From NCBI RefSeq assembly GCF_018860245.1, contig NZ_JAHKPD010000018.1, positions 1-64,000 on the forward strand: 64,000 nucleotides of DNA. The letters are read 5' to 3'. The notes beneath the pieces are model-generated. The model was not told the origin of the DNA. It did not search any database and saw only the letters and a list, made by a program, of their open reading frames with translations. This document shows, piece by piece, positions 26,199-36,723 of the stretch (positions are counted from its first letter, which is position 1; each line of letters opens with the position of its first letter). A program made the position numbers and the translations under genes. This stretch comes from Pseudotamlana agarivorans (lineage in GTDB: Bacteria; Bacteroidota; Bacteroidia; Flavobacteriales; Flavobacteriaceae).

Positions 26199-28214
26199 GT
26201 GGCAGTAAACGACAAAAACATATTAAACCGTTTATATTTTATAGCAGGATGTATGTTCATCTTCGCTGTGGCTGTTGTGTTTAAATTATTGACGATTCAG
26301 TTTGTACAAGGTGAAAAATATAAAGCCCTTGCTACAAAACGTGTTGTAAAAAATGTAGTTATTCCAGCCAATCGTGGTAATGTGTATTCGGTTAATGGTA
26401 ATCTTCTGGCGACTTCAGTGCCTAAATACGATATTCGATTTGATGCCTTAACGCCTTCAACTAGGACTTTCGAAAAGAATATAAAGCCATTATGTGATTC
26501 CTTATCGAAATACAAAGGGAAAATCACTTCTGCACAATTAGAGAAAAAATTAAGAAGAGCTCGTGCAAATAAAAACAGGTATTACTTGTTGGCTAGAAAT
26601 ATAGGGTATTCAGAGTATGTGCGATTAAGAAAGTTTCCATTATTGGAATTTGGAGCATTTAGAGGTGGTTTGATTGTAGAGCAAACAACAAAGCGCGAAC
26701 ATCCAATGGGTGGTATTGCAGAGCGTACTATTGGGTACGAGCGCATCGATGATAAAGGGAATATCACACGCCCAGGTATCGATGGTGCGTTCGGTGTAAA
26801 ATACCTAAGAGGTGTTGATGGTCAGCGTAAAAAGCAAAAAATAGGAAAAGGGCAATGGAAGCCATTAACAGATGCTAATGAAATAGAGCCTCAGGACGGG
26901 TATGATGTGTATACAACAATAGATGTGAATATTCAGGATATCGCACATCATGCGCTTTTGAAACAGCTTGAGTTGTATGAAGCAGAGCATGGTTGTGTCA
27001 TTGTGATGGAGGTTAAGACTGGTGAGATTAGGGCAATTTCAAACTTAGGTAGAACCAGTAAAGGAAAATATTATGAAAAGCTGAATTATGCTGTTGGAGA
27101 AAGTCATGAGCCAGGGTCAACTTTTAAAGTAATGGCTTTAATGGCGGCTTTAGAAGATAAGGTTGTTGATACTTCTGCAATCGTTGATACTGAAAGAGGT
27201 AGGAAGCGGTTTTACGGGAGGTATGTGCATGATTCACATCGAGGGGGGTATGGTAAAATCTCTGTTGCTAAAGCGTTGGAGGTTTCTTCAAATATTGGAT
27301 TCGCTACCATTATAGATGAGCACTATTCTCAAAAGCCTGAAAAATTTCTTGCAAGGCTTAAAGAGTGGAAGTTGAATAAGCCTTTAGGTATTTCAATTAT
27401 CGGGGAAGGAAATCCAGACATCCCAGAGCCTGGAGATGTCAAATGGAGTAAAAACGCATTGCCTTCTATGGCTTATGGGTATAATTTAGCGTTAACGCCA
27501 CTTCAAACCTTGGCTTTTTATAATGCTATAGCGAATAACGGAGAGCTGGTGAAGCCAAGATTTTTAAAAGCGATTAAAGAATTTGACAAAGAGATAGAAA
27601 CATTTGAAAAGGAAGTTATTGTTGAGAAAATTTGTTCAGAAGAAACCTTAGGTAAAACACAAGAGATATTAAAGAATATTGTGGTTAGAGGTACTGGTAA
27701 GAAAATGTATTCTAAAACATTTTCTATGGCAGGTAAGACTGGGACTGCACGAACCGAATATTGGATGAAAGATTGGAAAGAGAATCCGAGGTATATATCA
27801 TCGTTTTCTGGGTATTTTCCTGTTCAAAATCCTAAGTATTCATGTATTGTTGTTATTCATAAGCCAAGTACGAAAGTGGGGTATTATGGAGCCGATGTAA
27901 CAGGTCCGGTATTTAAAAAAGTAGCGCAAAAAATATTTACAGGAACACCTATTACAGATGAAGTGGAATCTCTAAATGTGAAGGCTGTAGCTGTTGAAAA
28001 GGATTATGAAGGTTTTTATGAAACCGCTCAAACATATAAAACAATTATGCCGAATTTAGTTGGGATGCCAGTAATGGATGCTATTGTACTTCTGGAAAAT
28101 ATGCAGATAGATGTCCAAGTGCAGTTGGTTGGTAATGGTGTCGTTAATGGGCAATCAATATCTAAGAATACGAAGTTAAAGAATAATCAAACGGTAATTT
28201 TAAAAGCATCATGA
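26199..28214 (+). CDS. ftsI: Division-specific transpeptidase FtsI (PBP3) with PASTA domain
   Basis: A 671-residue class B penicillin-binding protein starting with GTG. One membrane anchor (about 10-30), a pedestal domain, then the transpeptidase with STFK (Ser307, Lys310), SSN in EVSSNIGF, and KTG in MAGKTGTAR. The last ~60 residues form a single PASTA domain (PNLVGMPVMDAIVLL). It cross-links septal peptidoglycan together with FtsW. The stop overlaps the murE start (ATGA). Confidence 0.96.
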   Translation: MAVNDKNILNRLYFIAGCMFIFAVAVVFKLLTIQFVQGEKYKALATKRVVKNVVIPANRGNVYSVNGNLLATSVPKYDIRFDALTPSTRTFEKNIKPLCDSLSKYKGKITSAQLEKKLRRARANKNRYYLLARNIGYSEYVRLRKFPLLEFGAFRGGLIVEQTTKREHPMGGIAERTIGYERIDDKGNITRPGIDGAFGVKYLRGVDGQRKKQKIGKGQWKPLTDANEIEPQDGYDVYTTIDVNIQDIAHHALLKQLELYEAEHGCVIVMEVKTGEIRAISNLGRTSKGKYYEKLNYAVGESHEPGSTFKVMALMAALEDKVVDTSAIVDTERGRKRFYGRYVHDSHRGGYGKISVAKALEVSSNIGFATIIDEHYSQKPEKFLARLKEWKLNKPLGISIIGEGNPDIPEPGDVKWSKNALPSMAYGYNLALTPLQTLAFYNAIANNGELVKPRFLKAIKEFDKEIETFEKEVIVEKICSEETLGKTQEILKNIVVRGTGKKMYSKTFSMAGKTGTARTEYWMKDWKENPRYISSFSGYFPVQNPKYSCIVVIHKPSTKVGYYGADVTGPVFKKVAQKIFTGTPITDEVESLNVKAVAVEKDYEGFYETAQTYKTIMPNLVGMPVMDAIVLLENMQIDVQVQLVGNGVVNGQSISKNTKLKNNQTVILKAS

Positions 28215-29674
28215 TTGCATTAAAAGACTTATTGTATAAGGTGACTATCAATGTGGTAGCTGGTGGGACGAACTTAAACGTAAACGCGGTTGCTTTTGAC
28301 TCTCGTCAGGTAAAGACCAACGATTTATTTGTAGCAATAAATGGGCTGTTGGTTGATGGGCATAAATATATAGATGTAGCTATTGAAAATGGTGCAAATA
28401 GTATCGTGTGCGAAGTCTTGCCAGAAAAATTGATAGCGGGTGTTACTTATGTTGAGGTAGATAATACGCATAAAGCTTTAGCAGTAATTGCTTCTAATTT
28501 TTATAACAACCCATCAGAGAATTTAAGATTGGTTGGTGTTACTGGTACAAATGGAAAAACAACGACAGCAAGTTTGTTGTATCAGTTATTTAAAAATGCA
28601 GGTTATAAAGTAGGTTTGTTGTCTACCGTGAAAATTATGGTAGATAATACGGAATATAAAGCAACGCATACCACTCCAGATTCCCTAACTATTAATTCGT
28701 ATTTAAAAATGATGAATGATGAAGGGGTTGAGTTTTGTTTCATGGAGGTGAGCTCTCATGGTATACATCAACACAGAACGGAAGGTTTGCATTTTGAAGG
28801 CGGAATATTTACCAATATAACACACGATCATTTAGATTATCATAAAACCTTTGCCGAATACAGAGATGTAAAAAAGAAGTTTTTCGACGGACTTTCAAAA
28901 GATGCTTTTGCTGTAGTGAATGTAGACGACAAGAATGGTTTGTTCATGCTTCAAAATACAAAAGCAAAAAAATATACCTACGCTTTAAAACAATACGCTG
29001 ATTTTAAGTGTCAAATCTTGGAAAATCAATTTAGCGGCTTGTTGTTAAAGGTTAATGATAGTGAAATTTGGACGCGTCTTATTGGAGAATTTAATGCATA
29101 CAATGTTTTGGCTATTTACGCTACTGCGGAATTGTTAGGACTAGAAAAAGTTGAGATTCTTAGATTGATAAGTGATTTGAAAAGTGTTAGTGGTCGTTTT
29201 CAGTATATCGTTTCAAATGAAAAAATTACGGCCATTGTAGACTATGCACATACTCCTGATGCCTTGAAGAATGTATTAGAAACTATAAATGGTATTCGTA
29301 CTAAAAATGAAGCGCTGATTACGGTTGTTGGCTGTGGAGGTGATCGAGATCGAACAAAAAGACCTGAAATGGGGCAGATCGCGTCAGTTTTAAGTGATAA
29401 AGTCATTTTTACAAGTGATAATCCGAGAAGTGAAAAACCTGCAGATATCTTGACAGAAATAGAAGCAGGGGTTGCTCCTCAAAATTTCAAAAAAACGCTC
29501 ACGATTGAAGATAGAAAACAGGCTATTAAAACAGCTTGTCAAATGGCAAAAGGAAATGATATTATTTTAATTGCCGGAAAAGGGCATGAAACATATCAAG
29601 AGGTAAACGGCGAGCGTTCGCATTTTGATGATTTAGAAACGGTAACCGATTTGTTGAAACAATTGGAGAAATAA
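28211..29674 (+). CDS. murE: UDP-MurNAc-tripeptide synthetase (meso-DAP adding)
   Basis: A 487-residue Mur ligase. The ATP-binding P-loop is GVTGTNGKTTTASL (about 112-125), and DNPRSEKP (about 404-411) is the motif that selects meso-diaminopimelate rather than lysine, so this organism should have DAP-type peptidoglycan. It adds the third residue to UDP-MurNAc-L-Ala-D-Glu in the cytoplasm. It overlaps ftsI by 4 bp. The gene that often follows, murF, is missing here and mraY comes next after 45 bp. Confidence 0.97.
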   Translation: MIALKDLLYKVTINVVAGGTNLNVNAVAFDSRQVKTNDLFVAINGLLVDGHKYIDVAIENGANSIVCEVLPEKLIAGVTYVEVDNTHKALAVIASNFYNNPSENLRLVGVTGTNGKTTTASLLYQLFKNAGYKVGLLSTVKIMVDNTEYKATHTTPDSLTINSYLKMMNDEGVEFCFMEVSSHGIHQHRTEGLHFEGGIFTNITHDHLDYHKTFAEYRDVKKKFFDGLSKDAFAVVNVDDKNGLFMLQNTKAKKYTYALKQYADFKCQILENQFSGLLLKVNDSEIWTRLIGEFNAYNVLAIYATAELLGLEKVEILRLISDLKSVSGRFQYIVSNEKITAIVDYAHTPDALKNVLETINGIRTKNEALITVVGCGGDRDRTKRPEMGQIASVLSDKVIFTSDNPRSEKPADILTEIEAGVAPQNFKKTLTIEDRKQAIKTACQMAKGNDIILIAGKGHETYQEVNGERSHFDDLETVTDLLKQLEK

Positions 29675-29719
29675 AAACCTGTTACAGCAAAAAAATACTA
29701 ACCACAATAAGTAATAAAG

Positions 29720-30961
29720 ATGTTATACTATTTATTTGAATATTTAGAAAAACAGTTTCAGTTTCCTGGAGCCTCACTTTTTGGTTTTATAACCTTTAGG
29801 GCGGCTTTGGCTGTGATTTTGTCACTGTTAATTTCTACAATTTATGGTAAGCGCATCATTGGTTTGTTGTTAAAACAACAAGTTGGAGAAACTATTAGAG
29901 ATTTAGGATTAGAGGGGCAGCAAGAAAAGGCGGGAACTCCAACAATGGGAGGGATTATCATCATTTTAGCGACATTAATTCCGGTGCTTCTACTGTGTAA
30001 ATTAGGGAATATTTACATTATTCTTTTAATTGTTACCACGGTTTGGATGGGGGTAATTGGTTTTTTAGACGATTACAAAAAGAAGTTCAAAAACGATAAA
30101 GAAGGTTTAAAAGGAAAGTTTAAAGTTTTAGGGCAAGTTGGCTTAGGGATTATTGTTGGGGCAACCTTGTATTTTCATCAGGATGTAACAATGAAAGAGC
30201 AAATTCCTGCTGAAACGCGTCAGGAGCTTTTAACTGCTAACCCTAATATGGCCCCTTCAAAATTATTTCAAGAAGAAGAGCATGCGGCTAAGACCACTAT
30301 TCCGTTTATGAAAAATAACGAGTTTGATTATGCCGATTTAATTACATGGATAGATCCATCGTTAGCCAAATATGCTTGGGTTGTTTTTATTTTAGTTGCC
30401 ATTTTTATTATTACTGCGGTGTCTAACGGTGCGAATCTTACAGATGGTATCGATGGGTTGGCAGCGGGTACTTCGTCTATAATAGTGCTTACCCTAGGGA
30501 TATTTGCATGGGTTTCAAGTAACATCGTATTTGCCGATCACTTAAATATTATGTACATCCCAAGGGTTGAAGAAATAACCATTTATATCGCTGCTTTTGT
30601 AGGTGCTTTAATTGGGTTTCTGTGGTATAATACCTATCCGGCCCAAGTTTTTATGGGAGATACCGGAAGTTTAACTATCGGTGGGATTATTGCTGTTATT
30701 GCTATAGCGGTTCGTAAAGAATGGTTAATTCCTGTGTTGTGTGGTGTGTTTTTAGCTGAAAATTTATCTGTAGTCATGCAAGTGGGGTGGTTTAAATACA
30801 CGAAGAAGAAATATGGCGAAGGACGTCGTATTCTAAAAATGTCGCCGTTGCATCATCATTATCAAAAAAATGGCTATCACGAAAGTAAAATTGTCACACG
30901 TTTTTGGATCATTGGCATATTGCTGGCCATTGTTTCGATTGTAACCTTGAAAATTAGATAA
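29720..30961 (+). CDS. mraY: Phospho-MurNAc-pentapeptide transferase MraY
   Basis: A 413-residue polytopic membrane enzyme that moves phospho-MurNAc-pentapeptide onto undecaprenyl phosphate to make lipid I. Visible motifs are [35 protein letters not shown] and the [12 protein letters not shown] loop. It is ~50 residues longer than the E. coli enzyme because of an insertion at about 160-210 that is predicted to be soluble; such an insertion is usual in Bacteroidota. Confidence 0.97.
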   Translation: MLYYLFEYLEKQFQFPGASLFGFITFRAALAVILSLLISTIYGKRIIGLLLKQQVGETIRDLGLEGQQEKAGTPTMGGIIIILATLIPVLLLCKLGNIYIILLIVTTVWMGVIGFLDDYKKKFKNDKEGLKGKFKVLGQVGLGIIVGATLYFHQDVTMKEQIPAETRQELLTANPNMAPSKLFQEEEHAAKTTIPFMKNNEFDYADLITWIDPSLAKYAWVVFILVAIFIITAVSNGANLTDGIDGLAAGTSSIIVLTLGIFAWVSSNIVFADHLNIMYIPRVEEITIYIAAFVGALIGFLWYNTYPAQVFMGDTGSLTIGGIIAVIAIAVRKEWLIPVLCGVFLAENLSVVMQVGWFKYTKKKYGEGRRILKMSPLHHHYQKNGYHESKIVTRFWIIGILLAIVSIVTLKIR

Positions 30962-31020
30962 ACAATTTTTGTTTCCGCGAAAGCGTAATTCAAAAGGAAT
31001 TAAAGTATCAAAAGAGTATC

Positions 31021-32358
31021 ATGACAAAAAGTAGATTAGTCGTATTAGGAGGCGGAGAGAGCGGTGTTGGTACAGCGCTTTTAGGAAAGGCGAAAGGCTA
31101 TGATGTTTTTGTTTCCGATAAGGGAAAAATAAAAGAAAAGTATAAAGCTGTTCTTGTAAATAATGAGATTGACTGGGAAGATGAAAATCATACAGTTTCT
31201 AAAATTCTGAATGCCAATATTGTGATGAAGAGCCCTGGTATTCCTGATAAAGTAGATTTGGTTAAACAAATTCGAAAGGCTGGAATTACAGTAGTTTCTG
31301 AAATTGAGTTTGCTTCAAAATATACCGACGCTACAATTGTTGGAATTACTGGGAGTAACGGTAAAACGACCACGGCAACGTTAACACATTATTTGTTGAA
31401 GGATGAATTGAATGTTGGGTTAGCTGGGAATATTGGTGACAGTTTTGCGAAACAGGTTTTGGAGGATGATTTTGAAAATTTTGTTTTAGAAATAAGTAGT
31501 TTTCAATTAGATGATATCATTGATTTTAAACCACATATTGCGGTATTAACGAATATTACACCAGATCATTTAGATCGCTATGATTACAAGTTTGAAAATT
31601 ATATCGAATCTAAATTTAGAATAGCCATGAATCAAACAAAAGCCGATTATTTGATTTATGATGCTGATGATGAAGTGATTGTAAATCATCTGAAAAATAA
31701 TCCAGTTCAATCGAATTTACTGCCGTTTTCATTAGAAAAAACCATTGAAAACGGTGCGTATTTAGACAAAGAAAATATTAAAATAACAATAAATAATAAT
31801 CAGATAATTATGCCTACATCAAATCTTACATTAGAAGGGAAGCACAACGTTAAAAATGCTATGGCAGCTTCTACTGTGGCACATTTATTAAAGATAAGAA
31901 AACAAACAATTCGCGAGAGTTTAGAGAGCTTTCAAGGTGTTGAACATCGTTTGGAACAAGTTCTTAAAATAAATAAAGTACAATATATTAACGATTCAAA
32001 AGCAACAAATGTAAATGCTACTTACTATGCTTTAGAAAGTATGGGAGCACCCACGGTTTGGATTGTTGGAGGTGTGGACAAGGGAAATAATTACCAAGAG
32101 TTATTTTCATTCGTTAATGAAAAAGTAAAAGCCATTATTTGTTTAGGTGTCGATAATGAAAAGTTATTAAGCACTTTTGGAAATATGGTAGATGTTATTG
32201 TTGAAACTCAATTTATGAGTGAAGCAGTGAAAATCGCTTATAAATTGGCAGAAACGGGAGATAATGTTTTGTTATCGCCAGCTTGTGCAAGTTTTGATTT
32301 GTTTGAAAACTACGAAGATCGTGGTCGTCAATTTAAAGACGCAGTAAGAAACTTATAA
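31021..32358 (+). CDS. murD: UDP-N-acetylmuramoylalanine--D-glutamate ligase
   Basis: A 445-residue Mur ligase adding D-Glu to UDP-MurNAc-L-Ala. It has a Rossmann-like GGGESGVGTALL near the N-terminus, the P-loop GITGSNGKTTTAT (about 110-122), NITPDHLDRY and NDSKATNVNATYYAL, typical of MurD. The 59-bp gap upstream contains a small CGCGAAAGCG palindromic stretch but no obvious terminator. Confidence 0.96.
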   Translation: MTKSRLVVLGGGESGVGTALLGKAKGYDVFVSDKGKIKEKYKAVLVNNEIDWEDENHTVSKILNANIVMKSPGIPDKVDLVKQIRKAGITVVSEIEFASKYTDATIVGITGSNGKTTTATLTHYLLKDELNVGLAGNIGDSFAKQVLEDDFENFVLEISSFQLDDIIDFKPHIAVLTNITPDHLDRYDYKFENYIESKFRIAMNQTKADYLIYDADDEVIVNHLKNNPVQSNLLPFSLEKTIENGAYLDKENIKITINNNQIIMPTSNLTLEGKHNVKNAMAASTVAHLLKIRKQTIRESLESFQGVEHRLEQVLKINKVQYINDSKATNVNATYYALESMGAPTVWIVGGVDKGNNYQELFSFVNEKVKAIICLGVDNEKLLSTFGNMVDVIVETQFMSEAVKIAYKLAETGDNVLLSPACASFDLFENYEDRGRQFKDAVRNL

Positions 32359-32369
32359 AAACATAGAAT

Positions 32370-33563
32370 TTGCAATCTGTATTTAATAACATAAAAGGAG
32401 ACCGGTTAATTTGGGCTATTGTAGCGTTGCTTGCAATTGCGTCCTTCTTGCCTGTATATAGTGCTGCCAGTAATTTGGCTTATAAAGGTGCGGGAACCAA
32501 TACGTTTTCTTTTTTTATTAAACATTTTGTGCATCTAGCCTTAGGTTTTGTGGTGATATATGTGATTCATAAAATCCCGTATAATTATTTTAAAAACTTA
32601 TCGATGGTCATGATTCCAGTGGTTTTAGGGCTACTGTTGCTTACGATGTTGCAAGGAACAACCATTGATGGCGCTAATGCGAGTCGGTGGATTCAAATAC
32701 CGTTTGTTGGGGTGTCTTTTCAAACGTCAACCTTGGCAGGTGTGGTTTTAATGACTTATGTAGCGCGCTATTTGTCTAAAATATACGGTAAGAAAATAAC
32801 ATTTAAAGAATCTATTTTGCCTTTGTGGGCTCCTGTGTTTTTGGTGCTGATTCTTATTTTACCAGCAAATTTTTCTACTACGGCTATTATGTTTGCCATG
32901 GTGGTTATGTTGGTGTTTTTAGGAGGGTACCCATTACGTTATCTGGTAGTTATTATAGGCTCGGGAGTATTGGCTTTAACGTTGTTTATTCTCGTAGCAA
33001 AAGCCTTTCCGGATGCTATGCCAAATAGAGTTGATACTTGGATGGGGCGTATTGAGAGTTTTTCAAACCCGGAAGATACAGAAGCAGATTATCAAATAGA
33101 AAAAGCAAAAATAGCGATTGCTTCAGGAGAAATTTGGGGTGTTGGCCCTGGGAAAAGTTCGCAAAAGAATTTTTTACCCCAGTCTTCGTCAGATTTTATA
33201 TTCGCAATCATTATTGAGGAGTACGGTTTAATAGGTGGTTTTTTTGTTATGTTCTTGTATTTGTGGCTGTTGTTTAGAATTGTAATTGTAGCTCAAAAAT
33301 CGGAATCTGTTTTCGGAAAATTAGTAGTTTTGGGTGTTGGATTGCCAATAGTTTTTCAAGCCATTATAAACATGGCGGTTGCAGTAGAGTTGTTTCCTGT
33401 AACGGGGCAAACACTCCCTTTGTTAAGTAGTGGAGGAACTTCCATTTGGATGACTTGTTTAGCTATAGGAATCATTTTAAGTGTAAGTGCAAAAAGAGAA
33501 GAAATAAAAGGAAAGGAAATTGATGAGGATAATCCTTTAGATATTCTATCAGAAGCAATATAG
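32370..33563 (+). CDS. ftsW: Septal peptidoglycan polymerase FtsW
   Basis: A 397-residue SEDS protein with about ten transmembrane helices. It starts with TTG shortly after murD. SEDS hallmarks include ANASRWIQIPF, the NRVDTWMGRIESF loop, QIEKAKIAIASGEIWGVGPG and LPLLSSGGTS near the C-terminus. FtsW polymerises lipid II at the septum together with FtsI, encoded five genes upstream. murG starts immediately after its stop codon. Confidence 0.95.
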   Translation: MQSVFNNIKGDRLIWAIVALLAIASFLPVYSAASNLAYKGAGTNTFSFFIKHFVHLALGFVVIYVIHKIPYNYFKNLSMVMIPVVLGLLLLTMLQGTTIDGANASRWIQIPFVGVSFQTSTLAGVVLMTYVARYLSKIYGKKITFKESILPLWAPVFLVLILILPANFSTTAIMFAMVVMLVFLGGYPLRYLVVIIGSGVLALTLFILVAKAFPDAMPNRVDTWMGRIESFSNPEDTEADYQIEKAKIAIASGEIWGVGPGKSSQKNFLPQSSSDFIFAIIIEEYGLIGGFFVMFLYLWLLFRIVIVAQKSESVFGKLVVLGVGLPIVFQAIINMAVAVELFPVTGQTLPLLSSGGTSIWMTCLAIGIILSVSAKREEIKGKEIDEDNPLDILSEAI

Positions 33564-34658
33564 ATGGGGAAGTATAAAGTAATATTATCAGGCGGAGGCA
33601 CGGGAGGACATATATATCCTGCAATTGCAATTGCAAACGAAATAAAATCGAGATATCTTGATGCCGAATTTTTATTTGTTGGTGCTAAGGATAGAATGGA
33701 GATGGAGAAAGTTCCTCAGGCTGGCTATAATATAAAAGGATTATGGATAACAGGGCTTCAACGAAGTTTTACGCTTAAAAATTTAAGTTTTCCGTTTAAA
33801 GTAATTAGCAGTTTGTGGGGAGCGAGAAAAATAATTAAATCCTTTAAGCCAGATATAGTTATAGGTACTGGTGGTTTTGCTAGTGGACCTTTATTGAAAA
33901 TGGCAGAAATGGCTAATATTCCCGTTTTAATTCAAGAGCAGAATTCATATCCAGGGATTACTAATAAATTGCTAGCTAAACAAGCTAACAAAATATGTGT
34001 GGCTTACGATGGTTTAGAACGTTTTTTTCCAAAAGAAAAAATTGTAAAAACAGGAAACCCAGTACGAAAAGGGTTGTTACATATTGGTGGCAAAGGCGAT
34101 GAAGCTAAGAAGTTTTTCAATTTAAAAGAAGGGAAAACGACACTTTTAGTTATTGGAGGTAGTTTGGGCGCACGACGTGTAAATGAATTGATTGAAAAGG
34201 AACTCGATTTTTTCGATACACAAAATGTACAGGTTATTTGGCAATGTGGTAAACTTTATTATAATAAGTATAAGCTTTACGATAACACTAAAAATGTTCA
34301 AGTACATGAGTTTTTAAATAATATGGACTTTGCTTATGGTGCTGCCGATGTTGTGATTTCAAGAGCGGGTGCGGGATCGGTTTCAGAACTTTGTATTGTT
34401 GGTAAGCCTGTTATTTTTGTTCCGTCACCAAATGTTGCTGAAGATCATCAAACCAAAAACGCTATGGCTATAGTTGATCAAGATGCTGCTATGATTATTA
34501 AGGAGGAAGATTTAGATGCCGATTTTGAGAATAAATTTTCACAACTTGTTGCTTCATCGGAACGAAAGGATGAACTGGGAAGCAATATTAAAAAGCTTGC
34601 ATTGGTTGATGCTACTAAAGAAATAGTTAATGAAGTAGAAAAGCTACTAAAAAAATAA
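33564..34658 (+). CDS. murG: UDP-GlcNAc:lipid I N-acetylglucosaminyltransferase MurG
   Basis: A 364-residue GT28 enzyme making lipid II on the cytoplasmic face of the membrane. The N-terminal [11 protein letters not shown] (about 11-21), [27 protein letters not shown] and [11 protein letters not shown] segments are all diagnostic. It abuts ftsW and murC with no spacer on either side, indicating translational coupling. Confidence 0.97.
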   Translation: MGKYKVILSGGGTGGHIYPAIAIANEIKSRYLDAEFLFVGAKDRMEMEKVPQAGYNIKGLWITGLQRSFTLKNLSFPFKVISSLWGARKIIKSFKPDIVIGTGGFASGPLLKMAEMANIPVLIQEQNSYPGITNKLLAKQANKICVAYDGLERFFPKEKIVKTGNPVRKGLLHIGGKGDEAKKFFNLKEGKTTLLVIGGSLGARRVNELIEKELDFFDTQNVQVIWQCGKLYYNKYKLYDNTKNVQVHEFLNNMDFAYGAADVVISRAGAGSVSELCIVGKPVIFVPSPNVAEDHQTKNAMAIVDQDAAMIIKEEDLDADFENKFSQLVASSERKDELGSNIKKLALVDATKEIVNEVEKLLKK

Positions 34659-36011
34659 ATGAATTTAAACACCATACATAACGTATATTTTATAGGTATT
34701 GGCGGAATCGGAATGAGTGCTATCGCACGCTATTTCCATGCAAATAATAAACGAGTCGCTGGTTATGATAAAACCCAAACAGAGATTACTAAGGGTTTAG
34801 TCGAACTGGGAATTGCTATTCATTTTGATGATTCAATAGGTAGTATTAATGAGGTCTTTTTAAATGCTGAAAACACCTTAGTTGTTTATACGCCTGCGGT
34901 TCCTAAAGATCATTTGGAGTTAAACTACTTTAAAAATAACGGTTATAATGTTGTAAAAAGATCTCAAATTTTAGGATTAATAACCGAGCATACATTTTGT
35001 TTAGCTGTTGCTGGAACTCATGGTAAGACTACGACCACTAGTATTCTAGGGCATTTAATGAATGCATGTCATGTGCCTTTAACGGCCTTTTTGGGAGGGA
35101 TTAGTGAAAATTATAATTCAAATTTAATTTTAAACGGCACGGAAGTTTCGGTAGTAGAAGCTGATGAATTTGATCGTTCATTTTTAACCTTGTCTCCAGA
35201 TTTTGCTTGTATTACTTCAATGGATGCCGATCATTTGGATATTTATGGAGATGCTGAGGAATTGAAAAAATCATTCATTGCCTTTACAGAAAGATTAAAA
35301 CCAAACGGAAAGCTTTTTGTTAAAAACGGATTGGGATTGGAAGGGATCACCTATGGTATTGAAGATGATTCAGATTATACCATTCAAAATATAAAAATAA
35401 TAAACGGTGCTTATATTTTTGATGTCAAGACACCTAAGGATATTATTGAAAATTTAGAATTTAACCTACCTGGTAGACACAATTTGTCTAATGCCTTAAT
35501 AGCCTTGGCGATGGCTGTGGAGTATGGTTGTTCATACCAGCAGCTCGCCGAAGGTTTAGCATCGTATAAAGGGGTTCAACGTAGGTTTACTTATCAAATT
35601 AAAACGAATGATTTCGTGTTTATTGATGATTATGCACACCACCCTCAAGAGATTTGTGCAGTGCATCAAGCGGTTAGGGAAATGTATCCAACTAAAAAAG
35701 TACTGGCCATATTTCAGCCGCATTTATTTAGCAGAACCCGTGATTTTATTGATGATTTTGCTGAAAGTTTATCGAAATTTGACGAATTATTATTGTTAGA
35801 TATTTATCCAGCAAGAGAGTTGCCAATTGAAGGTGTAACATCTAGTTGGTTGTTGGGTAAAATTAATAATGAGAATAAGCAATTAGTAAGCAAAGAAAAC
35901 TTGCTTAAAGCAATTCATGATAGTGATGCTCAGGTGGTTTTAACCATTGGAGCTGGTGATATTGGAGCAGAGGTAAAACGTATTAAAAAAGAATTTAGCA
36001 TTGCGAATTAA
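34659..36011 (+). CDS. murC: UDP-N-acetylmuramate--L-alanine ligase
   Basis: A 450-residue Mur ligase adding L-Ala to UDP-MurNAc. The N-terminal IGIGGIGMSAIA dinucleotide-type fold motif (about 12-23), the P-loop AGTHGKTTTTSI and the C-terminal IDDYAHHPQEI are typical of MurC. It abuts murG and overlaps ftsQ by 11 bp. Confidence 0.97.
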   Translation: MNLNTIHNVYFIGIGGIGMSAIARYFHANNKRVAGYDKTQTEITKGLVELGIAIHFDDSIGSINEVFLNAENTLVVYTPAVPKDHLELNYFKNNGYNVVKRSQILGLITEHTFCLAVAGTHGKTTTTSILGHLMNACHVPLTAFLGGISENYNSNLILNGTEVSVVEADEFDRSFLTLSPDFACITSMDADHLDIYGDAEELKKSFIAFTERLKPNGKLFVKNGLGLEGITYGIEDDSDYTIQNIKIINGAYIFDVKTPKDIIENLEFNLPGRHNLSNALIALAMAVEYGCSYQQLAEGLASYKGVQRRFTYQIKTNDFVFIDDYAHHPQEICAVHQAVREMYPTKKVLAIFQPHLFSRTRDFIDDFAESLSKFDELLLLDIYPARELPIEGVTSSWLLGKINNENKQLVSKENLLKAIHDSDAQVVLTIGAGDIGAEVKRIKKEFSIAN

Positions 36012-36720
36012 TTGGAATTACATAAAAATGATTGCTTTGTTTGGCTTGGTAATCTTTCTTTTTGCTTTTGCCTCTGGTAGAAATGAAGTAAGAACGATTT
36101 CTGAACCCAATGTTAAGTTTGTTGGTGAAAATAACCTTTTTATTACAAGCAAAGCTGTTAGTAAATTGTTAATACAAAATTATGGTGGTGTTAAAAATGT
36201 GGCGAAAGAAGCTTTAGCTTTGAATGATTTAGAGAATGCGCTAAAATCTAATCCCATGATAAAGACTGCAGAAGTGTATGTTTCTATAAATGGGATGCTT
36301 AACGCTGAGATAGAGCAAAAAACACCTATTGCAAGAGTGAGCACTAATGCGTCATATTATATCGATGCAGATGGTTTATTCATGCCTTTATCAGAAAATT
36401 ATTCAGCAAGAGTGCCTTTAGTTACAGGGTATGTTGACAAAAATAATTTAAATAGCGTTTACCTAATAGCCCAAAAAATAGATCATGACGAATTTTTAAA
36501 AAAGCATGTTTTTGAAATTCATCAAGAAGAACAAAACCAACTTTTTTTAAAACTAAGAAAATGTGATTTTTTAGTGCAAGTCGGTGATGTAAGCGCATTG
36601 GATAAAAAAATAAATAACCTAAAGGCTTTTTATAAAAAAGCGCTTAAGGATAATACATTAAAAAACTATAGTAAAGTTAATTTACAGTTTGATAACCAAG
36701 TAATATGTACCAAAATTTAG
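36001..36720 (+). CDS. ftsQ: Cell division protein FtsQ
   Basis: A 239-residue bitopic protein starting with TTG inside the murC end. One N-terminal transmembrane helix (about 8-25) is followed by a POTRA-like domain (about 40-110) and a beta domain. Sequence similarity is low but topology, length and position between murC and ftsA are diagnostic. FtsQ scaffolds the FtsQLB complex in the periplasm. ftsA starts 3 bp after its stop. Confidence 0.9.
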   Translation: MRINWNYIKMIALFGLVIFLFAFASGRNEVRTISEPNVKFVGENNLFITSKAVSKLLIQNYGGVKNVAKEALALNDLENALKSNPMIKTAEVYVSINGMLNAEIEQKTPIARVSTNASYYIDADGLFMPLSENYSARVPLVTGYVDKNNLNSVYLIAQKIDHDEFLKKHVFEIHQEEQNQLFLKLRKCDFLVQVGDVSALDKKINNLKAFYKKALKDNTLKNYSKVNLQFDNQVICTKI

Positions 36721-36723
36721 ACT

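Noticed and set aside
30965-31005. CGCGAAAGCG palindromic stretch before murD as terminator or REP element
   Set aside because: The stem is very short, no T tract follows and no second copy was seen in the window.
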